A stretch of 64,000 nt of DNA from Lactobacillus sp. MRS-253-APC-2B. GTDB lineage: Bacteria; Bacillota; Bacilli; Lactobacillales; Lactobacillaceae. The notes below the pieces were generated by a model. The model saw only the letters and a list, made by a program, of their open reading frames with translations. It was not told the DNA's origin and did no database searches. Of this stretch, positions 38,600 to 48,110 are shown one piece after another. The stretch lies in NCBI RefSeq assembly GCF_012843675.1, contig NZ_JABAFO010000007.1:1-64000 (forward strand). The letters run 5' to 3'. Each line of letters starts with the position of its first letter. Positions within the stretch are counted from its first letter, which is position 1. The translations under genes were made by a program, and so were the position numbers.

Positions 38600-38883
38600 T
38601 CTTTTTCATCCTCATCATGTTTTTTATACAGACCCGTTAATTCCAAGTCTATTAATTCTGGATCAAGTTCTGGCCAGTGCGACTGCATTACTCGCCTAAC
38701 GTTACGCATCTGTCGCAGTTTTTCGGTTATCGTATCCACATTTTGTTCATCAACGTACAGCACCGCATAATGCATGCGACGTGATGCATATTGAATTCGG
38801 CCGTATCGCCGCAATGACTTGACCGTTTTCATACTGTTTAAATAAACGATCAACCCACGTCTGGGACGAATCGAAAAATCCAT
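38596..38883 (-). CDS. ylbG: YlbG family protein (DUF2129/UPF0298)
   Basis: Small conserved protein of 95 residues without known biochemical role. RRGLIVYLNSMK, LRRYGRIQY and MHYAVLYVD are typical of the family, with an acidic/basic tail. It shares one base with the ftsW stop (TAATG) and overlaps rsmD. Confidence 0.9.
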   Translation of the reverse strand: MDFSIRPRRGLIVYLNSMKTVKSLRRYGRIQYASRRMHYAVLYVDEQNVDTITEKLRQMRNVRRVMQSHWPELDPELIDLELTGLYKKHDEDEKE

Positions 38884-40088
38884 TAGCCAATCCCCCTTTG
38901 TCTGATTGCCTGCAGTCGTCGCTGGTTTTTACGCCGCAGCTTTTGCCGAATGCTGACGTTCATCGCCAAGCCTAGCGCAATGCTTAATGCAATCATACTG
39001 GATCCCCCATAACTGATAAATGGGAACGTCACCCCAGTAATCGGCAATAGGCCGGTAACCCCACCGACGTTGATTGCAGCCTCAACGGCAATAAAAGTAC
39101 CGACTCCGTAACAAAGCAGCCCCTCATACATACTGTCAGAACGAACTCCAACCCGAATGATCTGGCAAATGATGATCGTCAAAAGCGTAAGCACCAAAAA
39201 CACGCCAATAAAGCCAAGCTCCTCACTGACGACTGATAAGATAAAGTCGGTATTTGGTTCTGGCAGATAGCCCATTTTTTGAATACTGTTGCCTAGGCCG
39301 ATGCCTTTTAGACCACCATTGCTGATTGCATAGTATGAATTGACCAACTGACTGCCGGCACCGCTTTGTGTCCCAAACGGATTGACAAATGCCACGAAGC
39401 GCGCGACTTGATAATTTTTGATATGACCAGTCGCCACAATCTTAGCTAGGCTAGGCAGGGCAATCATTCCAATCAAAAGCAGGCCATCAAAAATTAGGAT
39501 CGTCCAGCGTGAATTATAGCCCGATGCCATGATTATCAAAGCAGCAATGGCAAAGTTGATCGAAAAACCGCCGACGTCAGGCTGAATAATGATAAGCAAC
39601 AGTAAAAGACTAGTTTTAAACAATGCCATGGAATACTCGCGCATACTAGGATGATGCAGCTCATCGTTAACCTTGGCACAGCGATTGGCCCAATAGATTA
39701 TCAGATACAGTTTTGAAAATTCGGCTGGCTGAATACTGATCGGCCCGAGATTGATCCATCCATTGGCACCATTAACAGCGCGGCCAAAGAACTTAACGAA
39801 AAACAATAAAAAAAGAATACCCACATAAGTCCACCATAAAAAACCTCGTCCACGAAGTTTATTCAGGTTGAGAGAAGCCAAAAATCCAAAAAATCCCCAA
39901 CCCATCAAAACAAACACGATCTGCTTAACCAGATAGCCAACCGGTGATCCGCCCGTCTGCATTTTGATGGCAGCACTGGCCGAATAGACCATCACCACAC
40001 CGATTAAACACAGCACCAAATATGGCAGCAAAATCCAATAGTCGATGCTGCGCATTTTTCGATAGATTTTTTTAAACGTCGTCTTCAA
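38883..40088 (-). CDS. ftsW: Septal peptidoglycan polymerase FtsW
   Basis: SEDS-family glycosyltransferase with about 10 TM segments, 401 residues. The conserved PEPNTDFILSVVSEELG loop, NGANGWINLGPISIQPAEF and ITGVTFPFISYGGSSM are present. A TTG at 40088 is proposed as start because GAGG lies 9 bases before it; the first in-frame ATG at 40055 has no ribosome binding site. Confidence 0.92.
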   Translation of the reverse strand: MKTTFKKIYRKMRSIDYWILLPYLVLCLIGVVMVYSASAAIKMQTGGSPVGYLVKQIVFVLMGWGFFGFLASLNLNKLRGRGFLWWTYVGILFLLFFVKFFGRAVNGANGWINLGPISIQPAEFSKLYLIIYWANRCAKVNDELHHPSMREYSMALFKTSLLLLLIIIQPDVGGFSINFAIAALIIMASGYNSRWTILIFDGLLLIGMIALPSLAKIVATGHIKNYQVARFVAFVNPFGTQSGAGSQLVNSYYAISNGGLKGIGLGNSIQKMGYLPEPNTDFILSVVSEELGFIGVFLVLTLLTIIICQIIRVGVRSDSMYEGLLCYGVGTFIAVEAAINVGGVTGLLPITGVTFPFISYGGSSMIALSIALGLAMNVSIRQKLRRKNQRRLQAIRQRGIG

Positions 40089-40183
40089 CTGGCTATTCCT
40101 CGCTTTTGATAAAATCAAACAATATTATACACCACCTGCTCAGCAAAACCCGTTTCGCGTTCATTCATCAGCTGGCATTGTTA

Positions 40184-40230
40184 CAAAAAAGACCCATTCA
40201 CCCGGTCAATAAGCCGAATGATGGGTCTTT
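40184..40230 (-). terminator. typA terminator
   Basis: Ten-pair perfect outer stem (40188-40197 with 40221-40230), partial inner pairing, and a T run on the minus strand, 33 bases after typA. Confidence 0.9.
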
Positions 40231-40262
40231 GGCGACAGCTGTTACTTAATCAGACCGTCTTT

Positions 40263-42107
40263 TTACTTGCGTGAAGCAGCCCGACGACGCTTAGCTTCCT
40301 TTTCACGAGCATTCGTGTTCAGGATCTGCTTACGCAGGCGAACGTTTTCGGGCGTAATTTCACAATATTCGTCATCGTTCAAGAATTCCAACGATTCTTC
40401 CAAAGAAAGGTGCGTTGGCGTCTTGATCCGTGCCATTTCATCAGAACCAGCCGCCCGCACGTTGGTCAGGTTCTTACCCTTAGTGATGTTAACGGTAATA
40501 TCGTTTTCACGGTTGTTTTCACCAACGATCATACCTTCGTAGACTTCCGTACCTGGGTCGATCAGAAGCGTACCACGGGATTCGATACCCATCATTGCGT
40601 AGGTCGTAGCCTTGCCGGCATTCATTGATACCAACGTACCCTTCGTCCGACCTGGGTTCCAATTCTTGATAACTGGCCGGTATTCCTTGAAGGAGTGGCT
40701 CATGATCCCATAACCTCGCGTTTGGGACATAAATTCGGTTGAGTAGCCGATCAAGCCACGTGAAGGTACCTCAAAAATCATCCGTGTTTGACCGTTCTTG
40801 GATGGTTCCATGTTCTTCATCTCACCCTTGCGCTTGGCAAGTGAATCGATAATCCCACCAGTGTATTCGTCAGGTACGTCAACTTGAACTTCTTCAAATG
40901 GCTCGCAAGTCGTACCATCAATTTCACGGTAGATAACCTGTGGACGAGAAACCTGCAGTTCGTAACCTTCACGACGCATCGTTTCAATCAGGATCGACAG
41001 GTGCAATTCACCACGGCCAGAAACCGTCCAGGCACCTGGTTCATCGGTTGGGTCAACCCGCAGTGAAACGTCAGTGTGCAGCTCAGCATTCAAGCGGTTT
41101 TCCAATTGACGAGAGGTAACAAACTTACCTTCCCGACCGGCAAATGGCGAGTCGTTGGTCCGGAACGTCATCTGCAGCGTAGGTGGATCGATCCGCAGTG
41201 GCTTGAGGGCTTCTGGGTGCTCGGAATCCGTGATCGTCTCACCAACGTTGATGTCTTCCATACCAGAGATGGCAATCAAGTCACCGGCCTTGGCTTCTTG
41301 AATTTCTTCACGCTTCAGACCGAAGAAACCAAACAGCTTGGTAACCCGGAAGTTCTTCTTGGAGCCATCCAGCTTCATAACAGAAACGTTGTCACCGACC
41401 TTGATCTTGCCACGGAAGATTCGGCCAATCCCAATTCGACCAACAAAGTCGTTGTAGTCCAAAATTGCCACTTGGAACTGCAGTGGTTCATCAGAATTGT
41501 CGATTGGCGCTGGAATCGTCTTAACGATCGTGTCGAACAATGGCTTCATCGTGTGTTCCTGCGTCGAAACGTCAGAATCGTAGCTCGAAGTACCGTTCAT
41601 AGCTGACGTGTAGATAACTGGGAAGTCCAGCTGATCTTCGTCGGCACCCAGTTCAATAAACAGGTCGAGCACTTCATCAACGACTTCTTCTGGACGAGCA
41701 CCCTTACGGTCAACCTTGTTGATAACAACGATTGGCGTCAAGTGTTGTTCAAGAGCCTTTTGCAGCACGAAGCGCGTTTGAGGCATCGTACCTTCAAAAG
41801 CATCAACAACCAGCAGAACACCGTCAACCATCTTCATAACCCGTTCAACCTCACCACCAAAGTCGGCGTGACCTGGGGTGTCCAAGATGTTGATCTGGTA
41901 CTTGCCGTACTTAACGGCCGTGTTCTTGGAGAGAATGGTGATACCACGTTCACGTTCAATGGCGTTGGTATCCATGGCCCGATCTTGAATCTCGAAGTGT
42001 TCTGGCAAAGTGTCAGATTGCTTCAGCATTTCGTTGACCAGCGTAGTCTTACCATGGTCGACGTGGGCAATGATCGCAATGTTGCGAATATCATCACGTG
42101 TTTTCAA
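40263..42107 (-). CDS. typA: Ribosome-associated GTPase TypA/BipA
   Basis: Translational GTPase of 614 residues related to EF-G, involved in stress-dependent ribosome assembly. [21 protein letters not shown] and NKVDRKGA are the G motifs, and the C-terminal domain ends in a Lys/Arg-rich tail. The start codon is TTG (42107), with AAGGAAG seven bases upstream; no ATG is available nearby and the N-terminus fits the family. Confidence 0.96.
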   Translation of the reverse strand: MKTRDDIRNIAIIAHVDHGKTTLVNEMLKQSDTLPEHFEIQDRAMDTNAIERERGITILSKNTAVKYGKYQINILDTPGHADFGGEVERVMKMVDGVLLVVDAFEGTMPQTRFVLQKALEQHLTPIVVINKVDRKGARPEEVVDEVLDLFIELGADEDQLDFPVIYTSAMNGTSSYDSDVSTQEHTMKPLFDTIVKTIPAPIDNSDEPLQFQVAILDYNDFVGRIGIGRIFRGKIKVGDNVSVMKLDGSKKNFRVTKLFGFFGLKREEIQEAKAGDLIAISGMEDINVGETITDSEHPEALKPLRIDPPTLQMTFRTNDSPFAGREGKFVTSRQLENRLNAELHTDVSLRVDPTDEPGAWTVSGRGELHLSILIETMRREGYELQVSRPQVIYREIDGTTCEPFEEVQVDVPDEYTGGIIDSLAKRKGEMKNMEPSKNGQTRMIFEVPSRGLIGYSTEFMSQTRGYGIMSHSFKEYRPVIKNWNPGRTKGTLVSMNAGKATTYAMMGIESRGTLLIDPGTEVYEGMIVGENNRENDITVNITKGKNLTNVRAAGSDEMARIKTPTHLSLEESLEFLNDDEYCEITPENVRLRKQILNTNAREKEAKRRRAASRK

Positions 42108-42166
42108 AAGTTATCTTCCTTTCGTCTAATCAATACTCTAAATTTTGTGAGGCAGCGGCCTTGTCA

Positions 42167-42193
42167 TAAAAAAACTGTGACCGCTGTCACAGT
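42167..42193 (-). terminator. Terminator after the inositol monophosphatase gene
   Basis: Perfect 8-bp inverted repeat (42174-42181 with 42186-42193), CGCT loop, T run on the minus strand. Confidence 0.88.
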
Positions 42194-42199
42194 CTTGGG

Positions 42200-42964
42200 C
42201 TATTCAGCGATGTTCAAAAGATCTTGACCCGCTTGCTTTGTCGCTACTAATACAAAGTTAGATGATAACACATTGAGATGATCATCGTCAATTGGTTTCA
42301 CAACTAATCCCAGTTCTTCAGCCAAGACACGCCCTGCTGCCAGATCCCAAGGGTGCAGATGAGAAACATACGCCCCCAAGCATCCCGTCAGAACATAGAT
42401 CATTTCAATTCCGGCACTGCCATACATTCGTAATCCCCGTGCTTTTCTGGCAGCCTTTTGCAGGCCATGCACATTATTCATAGTCAAGTAGCCGTTCATG
42501 ACCATCAGGCTGTCAGCAAGTGATTTGTTTGCTGGCGTGCGCAGACGCTGCTGATTGGCAAAAACGCCTTTGCCAATACCGCCGTGATAAAGCGTTCCTT
42601 CAACAACATCCATGATATACCCCAGTACCGGCTTGCCATCAATATACAGTCCCATCATAATGGCAAAATTACGTTTTTGCATCACAAAGTTCATCGTGCC
42701 GTCAATCGGGTCAACAATCCAGACATGCCCCTTTAAATCGTTAACTTGATCGCCAAAGCCTTCCTCACTGACGATGCGGCAGGTCGGATCAATTTCTTTA
42801 AGCCGATCATCAATCATTTTTTCGTTTTGTTTATCAACGGTCGTGACCAGATCCCGAGCACTGGTTTTTTCAGCAACGTTAAATTCTTTGGTCATCAGCT
42901 GCAGCGTCTGCTGACGGACTTCCCACATCAGCTGCTGCGCCTGCTGATCAATCTGTTCCAGCAT
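42200..42964 (-). CDS. Inositol monophosphatase family protein
   Basis: Magnesium-dependent phosphatase of 254 residues. The metal site is seen as SEEGFG, then DPIDGTMNF, and WDLAAG near the C-terminus. The family hydrolyses inositol phosphates or related sugar phosphates; SuhB-like activity is possible but not provable here. It follows the UPF0223 gene by 16 bases and ends with a terminator. Confidence 0.9.
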   Translation of the reverse strand: MLEQIDQQAQQLMWEVRQQTLQLMTKEFNVAEKTSARDLVTTVDKQNEKMIDDRLKEIDPTCRIVSEEGFGDQVNDLKGHVWIVDPIDGTMNFVMQKRNFAIMMGLYIDGKPVLGYIMDVVEGTLYHGGIGKGVFANQQRLRTPANKSLADSLMVMNGYLTMNNVHGLQKAARKARGLRMYGSAGIEMIYVLTGCLGAYVSHLHPWDLAAGRVLAEELGLVVKPIDDDHLNVLSSNFVLVATKQAGQDLLNIAE

Positions 42965-42980
42965 TATGACACCCCTAATG

Positions 42981-43268
42981 TTATTTTATGCTTAGCTTAA
43001 TCTGTCCTGCCTTTTGCTCACGAGCCGCTTTGACAACATCATACAGCTGGTAGCCGCCCGTGGCCTTAGCAAATTCTCTTCCTAAGCGTTTCTCTTCACT
43101 TTTGGCCGATACTACCATCTTGAATTTTCGATAACAGTCCATAACCTGCTGACGATTGATGCCAACCTCATAAGCATCTTCCACTGCCCGAAACATTGCA
43201 ATGACGGTTTCGATTTCAGCCGTGCTCCAGCTCGGATCTAGTGGATAGGAATAGTTTTTATCGTGCAC
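42981..43268 (-). CDS. UPF0223 family protein
   Basis: Helical protein of 95 residues with NYSYPLDPSWSTAEIETVI and YRKFKMVVSAKSEEKRL, matching the UPF0223 (YktA) family of Firmicutes. No function is known. The start is GTG (43268), 10 bases after AGGGG. It forms an operon with the inositol monophosphatase, the same pairing found in other lactobacilli as far as I recall. Confidence 0.85.
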   Translation of the reverse strand: MHDKNYSYPLDPSWSTAEIETVIAMFRAVEDAYEVGINRQQVMDCYRKFKMVVSAKSEEKRLGREFAKATGGYQLYDVVKAAREQKAGQIKLSIK

Positions 43269-43412
43269 TGTCTCACATCCCCTTTTGCAGATTTCTGCTT
43301 ATCTTATTTAGTATATGCCTTCATTATCAAATTGACAGGCTTCTGTCAGCTTTTTTTTGAGTTTTTATGATAGACTATTCATTGAACGTTTAATATGGAG
43401 GCGAAACCAAGT

Positions 43413-43973
43413 ATGTTTCTAATGAAAGACATTGTTCGTGATCCCGACCCCGTTCTGCGCAAGCGAGCTGCCAAGGTCGAGTTCCCTCTTTCTGAAGATG
43501 ACCAAAAACTGGCCAAGGATCTGATGGAATATCTGGTGGTCAGCCAAGATCCCGAATTATGCGAAAAATACAAGCTGCGGGCCGGTGTCGGTCTGGCGGC
43601 TCCTCAAGTCGGTCAGTCCAAACAAATGGCTGCTGTGCTGGTTCCTGGTGAAGAACCCGATGATGAGCCAGTATTCAAGGATGTCATCATTAATCCGGTT
43701 ATTGTCAGTGAATCAGTTCAATATGGCGCCCTGACTGAAGGCGAAGGCTGCCTATCGGTTGATCGCGACGTACCCGGCTATGTGCCACGGCATGACCGGA
43801 TTACTTTAAAGTATCAAGATACGACTGGTGAAACGCACAAGATTCGGCTCAAGCATTATCCAGCCATCGTCTGCCAGCATGAGATTGATCACCTGCATGG
43901 CATTTTATTTTATGATCATATCAACAAAGAGCATCCTTTCGAGGCCCCTAAGGATACGATCTTATTTGACTAA
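43413..43973 (+). CDS. def: Peptide deformylase
   Basis: Metal hydrolase that removes formyl groups from new proteins, 186 residues, long type 2 form. The three motifs [13 protein letters not shown] and QHEIDH (metal ligands Cys and two His) are intact. The start at 43413 ([10 protein letters not shown]) has GGAGG 11 bases upstream. It is a single plus-strand gene with a strong terminator; upstream contains TTGACA (43334) and TATGAT but not at ideal spacing. Confidence 0.96.
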   Translation: MFLMKDIVRDPDPVLRKRAAKVEFPLSEDDQKLAKDLMEYLVVSQDPELCEKYKLRAGVGLAAPQVGQSKQMAAVLVPGEEPDDEPVFKDVIINPVIVSESVQYGALTEGEGCLSVDRDVPGYVPRHDRITLKYQDTTGETHKIRLKHYPAIVCQHEIDHLHGILFYDHINKEHPFEAPKDTILFD

Positions 43974-43991
43974 TGCATTCATTCAAGACTC

Positions 43992-44024
43992 CAGGCACGC
44001 TGCATCCAGCATGCCTGTTTTTTT
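43992..44024 (+). terminator. def terminator
   Basis: Eleven-pair stem of CAGGCA...TGCCTG with an inner mismatch, followed by seven T. Confidence 0.92.
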
Positions 44025-44050
44025 GTGCTCAATCAATTGGTTTGATTAGA

Positions 44051-44515
44051 TCAGTTGTTTTGATTGAGTTTATGCAGATCCATCACGTATTCACGAGTTG
44101 CCTCATTATAAATGTAGGCCACATCAACGTGCAGCATCTGCTCATAGGTCCACCAATCGGTCACGACAAACGTCTTGGGGGCTGAAGGCAGATAATCCAG
44201 ATGTTTTTCTTTAGCATAGGCGTTTAATGCCAGCTCTATATCTTTGGCATTAAGTTCAGTAACCTTTTTAGCCTTGAGCGTATACTCAAATGCCAAAACG
44301 CCCTTTCCCCAGACATCGGCCACCAGCTGCGATTCAGGCATGGCCGGCAGCTGCAGCAAGATATGCTTTAACGCATAGGCCATTGCTGCATCGGTCGTTG
44401 CCTGAGCCTGTCTGCGCAGCATCAAGGTTGCCCGATTGATCATCGTACGGTGAACCAAAAAATAGATGGCAAGGACTATGATTGCTGAGATTAAAATTAT
44501 CATAAACAGTCGCAT
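44051..44515 (-). CDS. Unknown protein with one N-terminal membrane segment
   Basis: I do not recognise this 154-residue protein. One hydrophobic segment (about 3-22) is followed by a soluble domain of mixed helix and strand with a WWTYEQMLHVDVAYIYNEATREYV ending that looks like a beta-sheet edge; I see no catalytic motif. Orientation of the TM suggests an N-in anchor with the domain outside. Start 44515 (MRLFM) is 7 bases after GGAGG; an ATG two codons earlier is too close. Convergent with def, divergent from rpoY. Confidence 0.65.
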   Translation of the reverse strand: MRLFMIILISAIIVLAIYFLVHRTMINRATLMLRRQAQATTDAAMAYALKHILLQLPAMPESQLVADVWGKGVLAFEYTLKAKKVTELNAKDIELALNAYAKEKHLDYLPSAPKTFVVTDWWTYEQMLHVDVAYIYNEATREYVMDLHKLNQNN

Positions 44516-44645
44516 GTTCATCCCTCCGTTTATTATTCTTATCTTAAGAATACCACATGGTTCATTAAGAATGACGACACTGCTCGTTAGTTGTGATAAA
44601 ATAAATTGGTGATTTATCGATATCCAATATCTAAGGAGAGAAAAT

Positions 44646-44858
44646 ATGACTTTTAAAGTTTACTATCAACCAGATAAGACCATGACTCCTCGACGTGAAA
44701 ACACCAAGTCACTTTACTTGGAAGCTGACTCCGAAGCAGCTGCACGTCAACTCGTGGAAAATAAGACTGAATACCAAATCGAATTCATTGAACTGCTGGA
44801 TGAAAAGTCTTTGGCATACGAAAAGCAGAATCCAGACTTCAAGATTACCGAATTCTAG
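44646..44858 (+). CDS. rpoY: RNA polymerase epsilon subunit
   Basis: Small RNA polymerase accessory subunit (70 residues, formerly DUF1447) of Firmicutes, structurally like phage Gp2. MTFKVYYQPDKTMTPRREN and the closing FKITEF are typical. AAGGAG precedes the ATG; a TAAAAT -10-like sequence lies at about 44595-44600. It is often placed next to rnjA, but that gene is not in the window. Confidence 0.93.
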   Translation: MTFKVYYQPDKTMTPRRENTKSLYLEADSEAAARQLVENKTEYQIEFIELLDEKSLAYEKQNPDFKITEF

Positions 44859-44875
44859 GCTGAATGGTCTTAGCG

Positions 44876-44906
44876 GCTGAGATGGCAAGTCTGTCTCGGC
44901 TTTTTT
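44876..44906 (+). terminator. rpoY terminator
   Basis: Seven-pair stem with one G-T pair (44876-44882 with 44894-44900) and six T. It ends only 21 bases before the lipid kinase start. Confidence 0.8.
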
Positions 44907-44927
44907 ATTACTTTTAAGGAGTTTGGT

Positions 44928-45887
44928 ATGGAGTATTCAATCATTGTTAACCTATTAGCTGGCGGCGGCCGGGCAAAAAAAATCTGGCAACAGCTGCAGA
45001 GTCGTTTGAATGAACTAAATATCAGCTATCAGGTCGTTTTAACTCGCTATCATGGCCATGCTATTGATTTAGCTGAGCGCATTGCTGGTCGCTTTGCCGG
45101 TGCTGACGATCACATCATAATGGTGGTTGGCGGCGATGGTACTCTACACGAAACACTCAATGGCCTCATCAAAGCGGGCTCATCAATACCGCTTGCCTAC
45201 ATTCCAGCTGGCAGTGGCAATGATTTTGCACGCGGCTATGGAATCTCACCCAACCCAATGACGGCTCTCAGCCAGATTTTGGATGCCAAGCACCCGACGC
45301 TAATCAACGTCGGTCACTATTATGACGCCATCAAGCAGGAGAATGGCTGGTTTTTGAATAATCTGGGGATCGGCTTTGATGCAGCCATCGTCAGCCAAGC
45401 CAATGCCTCAAAAGCTAAAAAACGACTCAATCGCTGGCATCTGGGAAACTTTTCTTATCTATCACAAGCCTTGAGCGTTTTATATAACCAAGAGCCATTT
45501 GAGACGATGGTTCAAGAAAAAAACGGCCACCATCATCCCTTCCCCAAAACCTTTATTCTAATCGCCAGCAATCACCCTTACATTGGCGGCGGCTTTAAGG
45601 TTGCTCCGGATGAGTCGCTGAGCTCAGATACCCTCGAATTGCTGGTGGTTGAAAAACGCAACTGGCTGATCACGTTTTGGTGTCTATGGCTGTTTTCGCG
45701 CGGCAAGCTGAACCGCTCTCGTTTTGCCAAGTGCTTTCGTTCACCAAGGCTGCATTACGTAACAACTTCGCTGGAATTTGCGCAAACCGATGGCGAAGAG
45801 ATGGGCAGTCGGTTTATGGATTTAACGCTGGATACCAGGCGATATCCATTCTGGGGTACCTCACTAAAGGAAAAATCATTCAATTAA
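44928..45887 (+). CDS. Diacylglycerol kinase family lipid kinase
   Basis: Member of the DagK/YegS/BmrU family, 319 residues, cytosolic or peripheral. The nucleotide motif VVGGDGTLHE, AYIPAGSGNDFARG and NLGIGFDA are conserved. It may return diacylglycerol from lipoteichoic acid synthesis to phosphatidate, as DgkB does, but the substrate is inferred. AAGGAG lies before the ATG. Since the rpoY terminator lies directly upstream and no promoter is evident, some read-through from rpoY is likely. Confidence 0.88.
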   Translation: MEYSIIVNLLAGGGRAKKIWQQLQSRLNELNISYQVVLTRYHGHAIDLAERIAGRFAGADDHIIMVVGGDGTLHETLNGLIKAGSSIPLAYIPAGSGNDFARGYGISPNPMTALSQILDAKHPTLINVGHYYDAIKQENGWFLNNLGIGFDAAIVSQANASKAKKRLNRWHLGNFSYLSQALSVLYNQEPFETMVQEKNGHHHPFPKTFILIASNHPYIGGGFKVAPDESLSSDTLELLVVEKRNWLITFWCLWLFSRGKLNRSRFAKCFRSPRLHYVTTSLEFAQTDGEEMGSRFMDLTLDTRRYPFWGTSLKEKSFN

Positions 45888-45921
45888 AAAACGTGCGAGC
45901 AAAATTGTTCGCACGTTTTTT
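45886..45921 (+). terminator. Terminator after the lipid kinase gene
   Basis: Perfect stem ACGTGCGA with TCGCACGT (45891-45898 with 45909-45916), extended by A/T pairs, followed by a T run. Confidence 0.9.
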
Positions 45922-46028
45922 AGACTAAAATATCCCCACCTCAGCTAACCAAGGCGGGGATCGGTTAATCAGCAGAGCCGTAATAACCGTTTGTCTTTAT
46001 TTTTGTAATTGGTTTTTACTTGAGCCGA

Positions 46029-46241
46029 CTAGTCCTCAGAAGCTTCCATGGCTTCTAAGATGATGCTCAACTGACTGCATTCCTCACGCAGACGCTGCAT
46101 CTCATCACCAAACTGAGGCTCGATTGTTACCGTTTGAGTACCGGATTGGACGGCATTGGCTTTTGACTCTGCCTGACACAACCGATTAAGCTTGTTTTGT
46201 GCTTCAACCAGATCATGTTGAATTTCAAACTTGTTACTCAC
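46029..46241 (-). CDS. Unknown small coiled-coil protein
   Basis: A 70-residue soluble protein starting at GTG 46241 (then SNKFEIQHDLVEAQNK), 9 bases after GGAGG. Longer in-frame starts upstream would add an unlikely hydrophobic/aromatic stretch with no ribosome binding site. Two heptad-like helices (about 5-25 and 45-66) suggest a small coiled coil. I recognise no family. It is isolated between the lipid kinase and the NlpC/P60 terminator. Confidence 0.6.
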   Translation of the reverse strand: MSNKFEIQHDLVEAQNKLNRLCQAESKANAVQSGTQTVTIEPQFGDEMQRLREECSQLSIILEAMEASED

Positions 46242-46435
46242 TTTAAACAACCTCCAATAATAATGAAAATATTTAAAGCTGATCCTAATTTGATAAACAT
46301 AATTTAACACTCTCTTTAAGGAATGTTAACCTTTTTCGTTTTACAAGTTTGTTACGTTTTAATAAGAAAAGCCTTAGTATTTTGACAGTCCAAAGTAGTT
46401 ATCATCACAATAGGTAAAACTTTTTATTAGAACCA

Positions 46436-46480
46436 ATAAAAAAGCACGAGATCGGATCACTTTGAACCGATTTCGTGCTT
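46436..46480 (-). terminator. Terminator of the NlpC/P60 gene
   Basis: Fourteen-pair stem with one wobble (46442-46455 with 46467-46480) and a T run on the minus strand. Confidence 0.92.
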
Positions 46481-46496
46481 ATCTTAACAATTATTT

Positions 46497-48062
46497 TTAG
46501 CGATTCATCGTACCGGCAAAGCTTGGCATAAAGTATGAGCTGATCGTTTCAATCTCAACGTTTTGTCCAGGCTGTGGTGCCGCAACATATTGGTTGTTGC
46601 CGATGTAGATGGCACAGTGGTAAGTGCTGCCATGCTCACCCCAAAACAGAATGTCACCTGGCTGAGCTTCGGCTACCGAATGCTGACTGACACAGCTTTC
46701 CAAAGATACCGTGTAGTGTGGCAAAGAAATGCCTTCTGCGTTTTGGAAAACATAATCGACCAAACCCGAGCAGTCCATACCAGAAAGCGAGGCCCCGCCC
46801 CAAACATATGGAATGTTGGCGTTGGCCAGTTTAACCGCCAGACTGACTACTGAGCCAGTCGTCAGATCAGAGCTGCTGGTCGTTGTCGTAGAAGTGTTTT
46901 CAACCGTAGCCGTGCTGTTGGCAGTTGATTGTGTTGATTGATCAGAGGTACTTGCTGATGCAGCTGAGGTCGTCTGATCAGTCATTGCCGTGGTTGATTC
47001 AGCAGTCATAGTTTGATCAGCCGTCACTGGAGACGTTTCAGTGGATGTAGATCCAACCTGATCCGTTGATGAGGCATCATTATTGACAACGGCAGTCGTT
47101 GCCGTCGTATCTTGTGCAGCTGCATCATTAGCCGGGTTAGAAGCAGCGATTGATGATGACTGAGTATTATTGCTAGATGATTCACCACTGACAGCTGATG
47201 CTGCACTTTGAACATCACTGGATGACTCAACGCTGGCGGCTGATGAATCCGTTGGCTGGGCTGAAGCGATATCCTCATTTTCCGCAAGCGAAACGGCTGA
47301 ATCAACACCAGCAGTTTCTACTGCAGATGAAGCTGACTGTTCAGTACTTGATGCATCAGTTGCTGAGTTTGAAACCGCAACTGATGATTGATCAACAGCA
47401 CTGGCAGATACTGCCTGCGCAGAAGCTGAAGCACTGTCAGACTGAGGAGACTCAGCAGCCTGAACGGATGCAGAGTCGGCTTGAATTGTCGTACTTTCCG
47501 CCAAACCAGCAGCTGAGGATGGCTGAGCCTGACTAACCGGCTCTGCCGATACAGCTGATGCTGCACTGGCCGGCGTACTTGAAACGTCAGCGACTGAGGA
47601 TGCAGTCTGACTGACAGTTGACGTTCCCGTTACGACCAGCTGTTGACCAACCGTCAACTGATCTGGATTACTAAGATGATTCCAGCTTACCAGATCAGCA
47701 ATTGATACGTGTAGACGCTCACTGATCGCGCTCAGCGTGTCACCGCTCTTAACCGTATAGCTGTCGCTGCCGGTTGTTTGGGCTGACTGGCTGGCTGAAT
47801 CGTTTTTAGACAGCTGCAGCTTTTGGCCGGCATAGATCAGATCAACACTGCTGCTGATCTTTTTAACGTGCGGGTTGGCATCTTCAATTGCCTTAACGCT
47901 GGTTTGGTATTGATTGGCCAGATTCCAAACGGTGTCACCATCTTTAACGGTAACCTGGTCAGCCTTGGCATGGGCCGTTGCCAGCAGACTTAATGCACTG
48001 ACCGTTCCGAGCAGCCATTGCCGACCATGTCGATGATGCTGGGCTTTGATCCGTTTAACCAT
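46497..48062 (-). CDS. Secreted LysM and NlpC/P60 peptidoglycan hydrolase
   Basis: Exported wall hydrolase of 521 residues. A signal peptide (basic start, LLGTVSALSLLATAHAKA, cleavage near residue 32-34) precedes two LysM domains (about 36-80 and 100-144), a Ser/Ala/Thr/Gln-rich linker of about 250 residues, and a C-terminal NlpC/P60 endopeptidase. The catalytic Cys lies in MDCSGLVDY near residue 431 and the His in STYHCAIYIG. Such enzymes cut gamma-D-Glu-diamino acid bonds and help daughter cells separate. AGAGGTG precedes the ATG; a palindrome overlaps the likely transcription start. Confidence 0.92.
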   Translation of the reverse strand: MVKRIKAQHHRHGRQWLLGTVSALSLLATAHAKADQVTVKDGDTVWNLANQYQTSVKAIEDANPHVKKISSSVDLIYAGQKLQLSKNDSASQSAQTTGSDSYTVKSGDTLSAISERLHVSIADLVSWNHLSNPDQLTVGQQLVVTGTSTVSQTASSVADVSSTPASAASAVSAEPVSQAQPSSAAGLAESTTIQADSASVQAAESPQSDSASASAQAVSASAVDQSSVAVSNSATDASSTEQSASSAVETAGVDSAVSLAENEDIASAQPTDSSAASVESSSDVQSAASAVSGESSSNNTQSSSIAASNPANDAAAQDTTATTAVVNNDASSTDQVGSTSTETSPVTADQTMTAESTTAMTDQTTSAASASTSDQSTQSTANSTATVENTSTTTTSSSDLTTGSVVSLAVKLANANIPYVWGGASLSGMDCSGLVDYVFQNAEGISLPHYTVSLESCVSQHSVAEAQPGDILFWGEHGSTYHCAIYIGNNQYVAAPQPGQNVEIETISSYFMPSFAGTMNR

Positions 48063-48094
48063 GAACTTAACACCTCTTTGAACTTAACTTTAAT

Positions 48095-48110
48095 TGACGT
48101 CAAGACGTCA
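48095..48110. promoter_or_regulatory. Perfect palindrome, candidate operator
   Basis: TGACGTC-AA-GACGTCA: two 7-bp arms, 33 bases before the NlpC/P60 start. On the minus strand a TATAAA (48125-48130) lies just upstream, so the palindrome would sit at the transcription start, as a repressor site does. The rest of the 298-base divergent region (48063-48360) is AT-rich; I see nothing else certain in it apart from the ribosome binding site of the Spx-like gene. Confidence 0.45.

Noticed and set aside
41076-41606. 176-codon open frame opposite typA
   Set aside because: Antisense shadow of typA; no ribosome binding site.
43334-43383. TTGACA upstream of def as a promoter
   Set aside because: No -10 lies at 16-18 bases; the TATGAT further on is too far away, so I did not call it.
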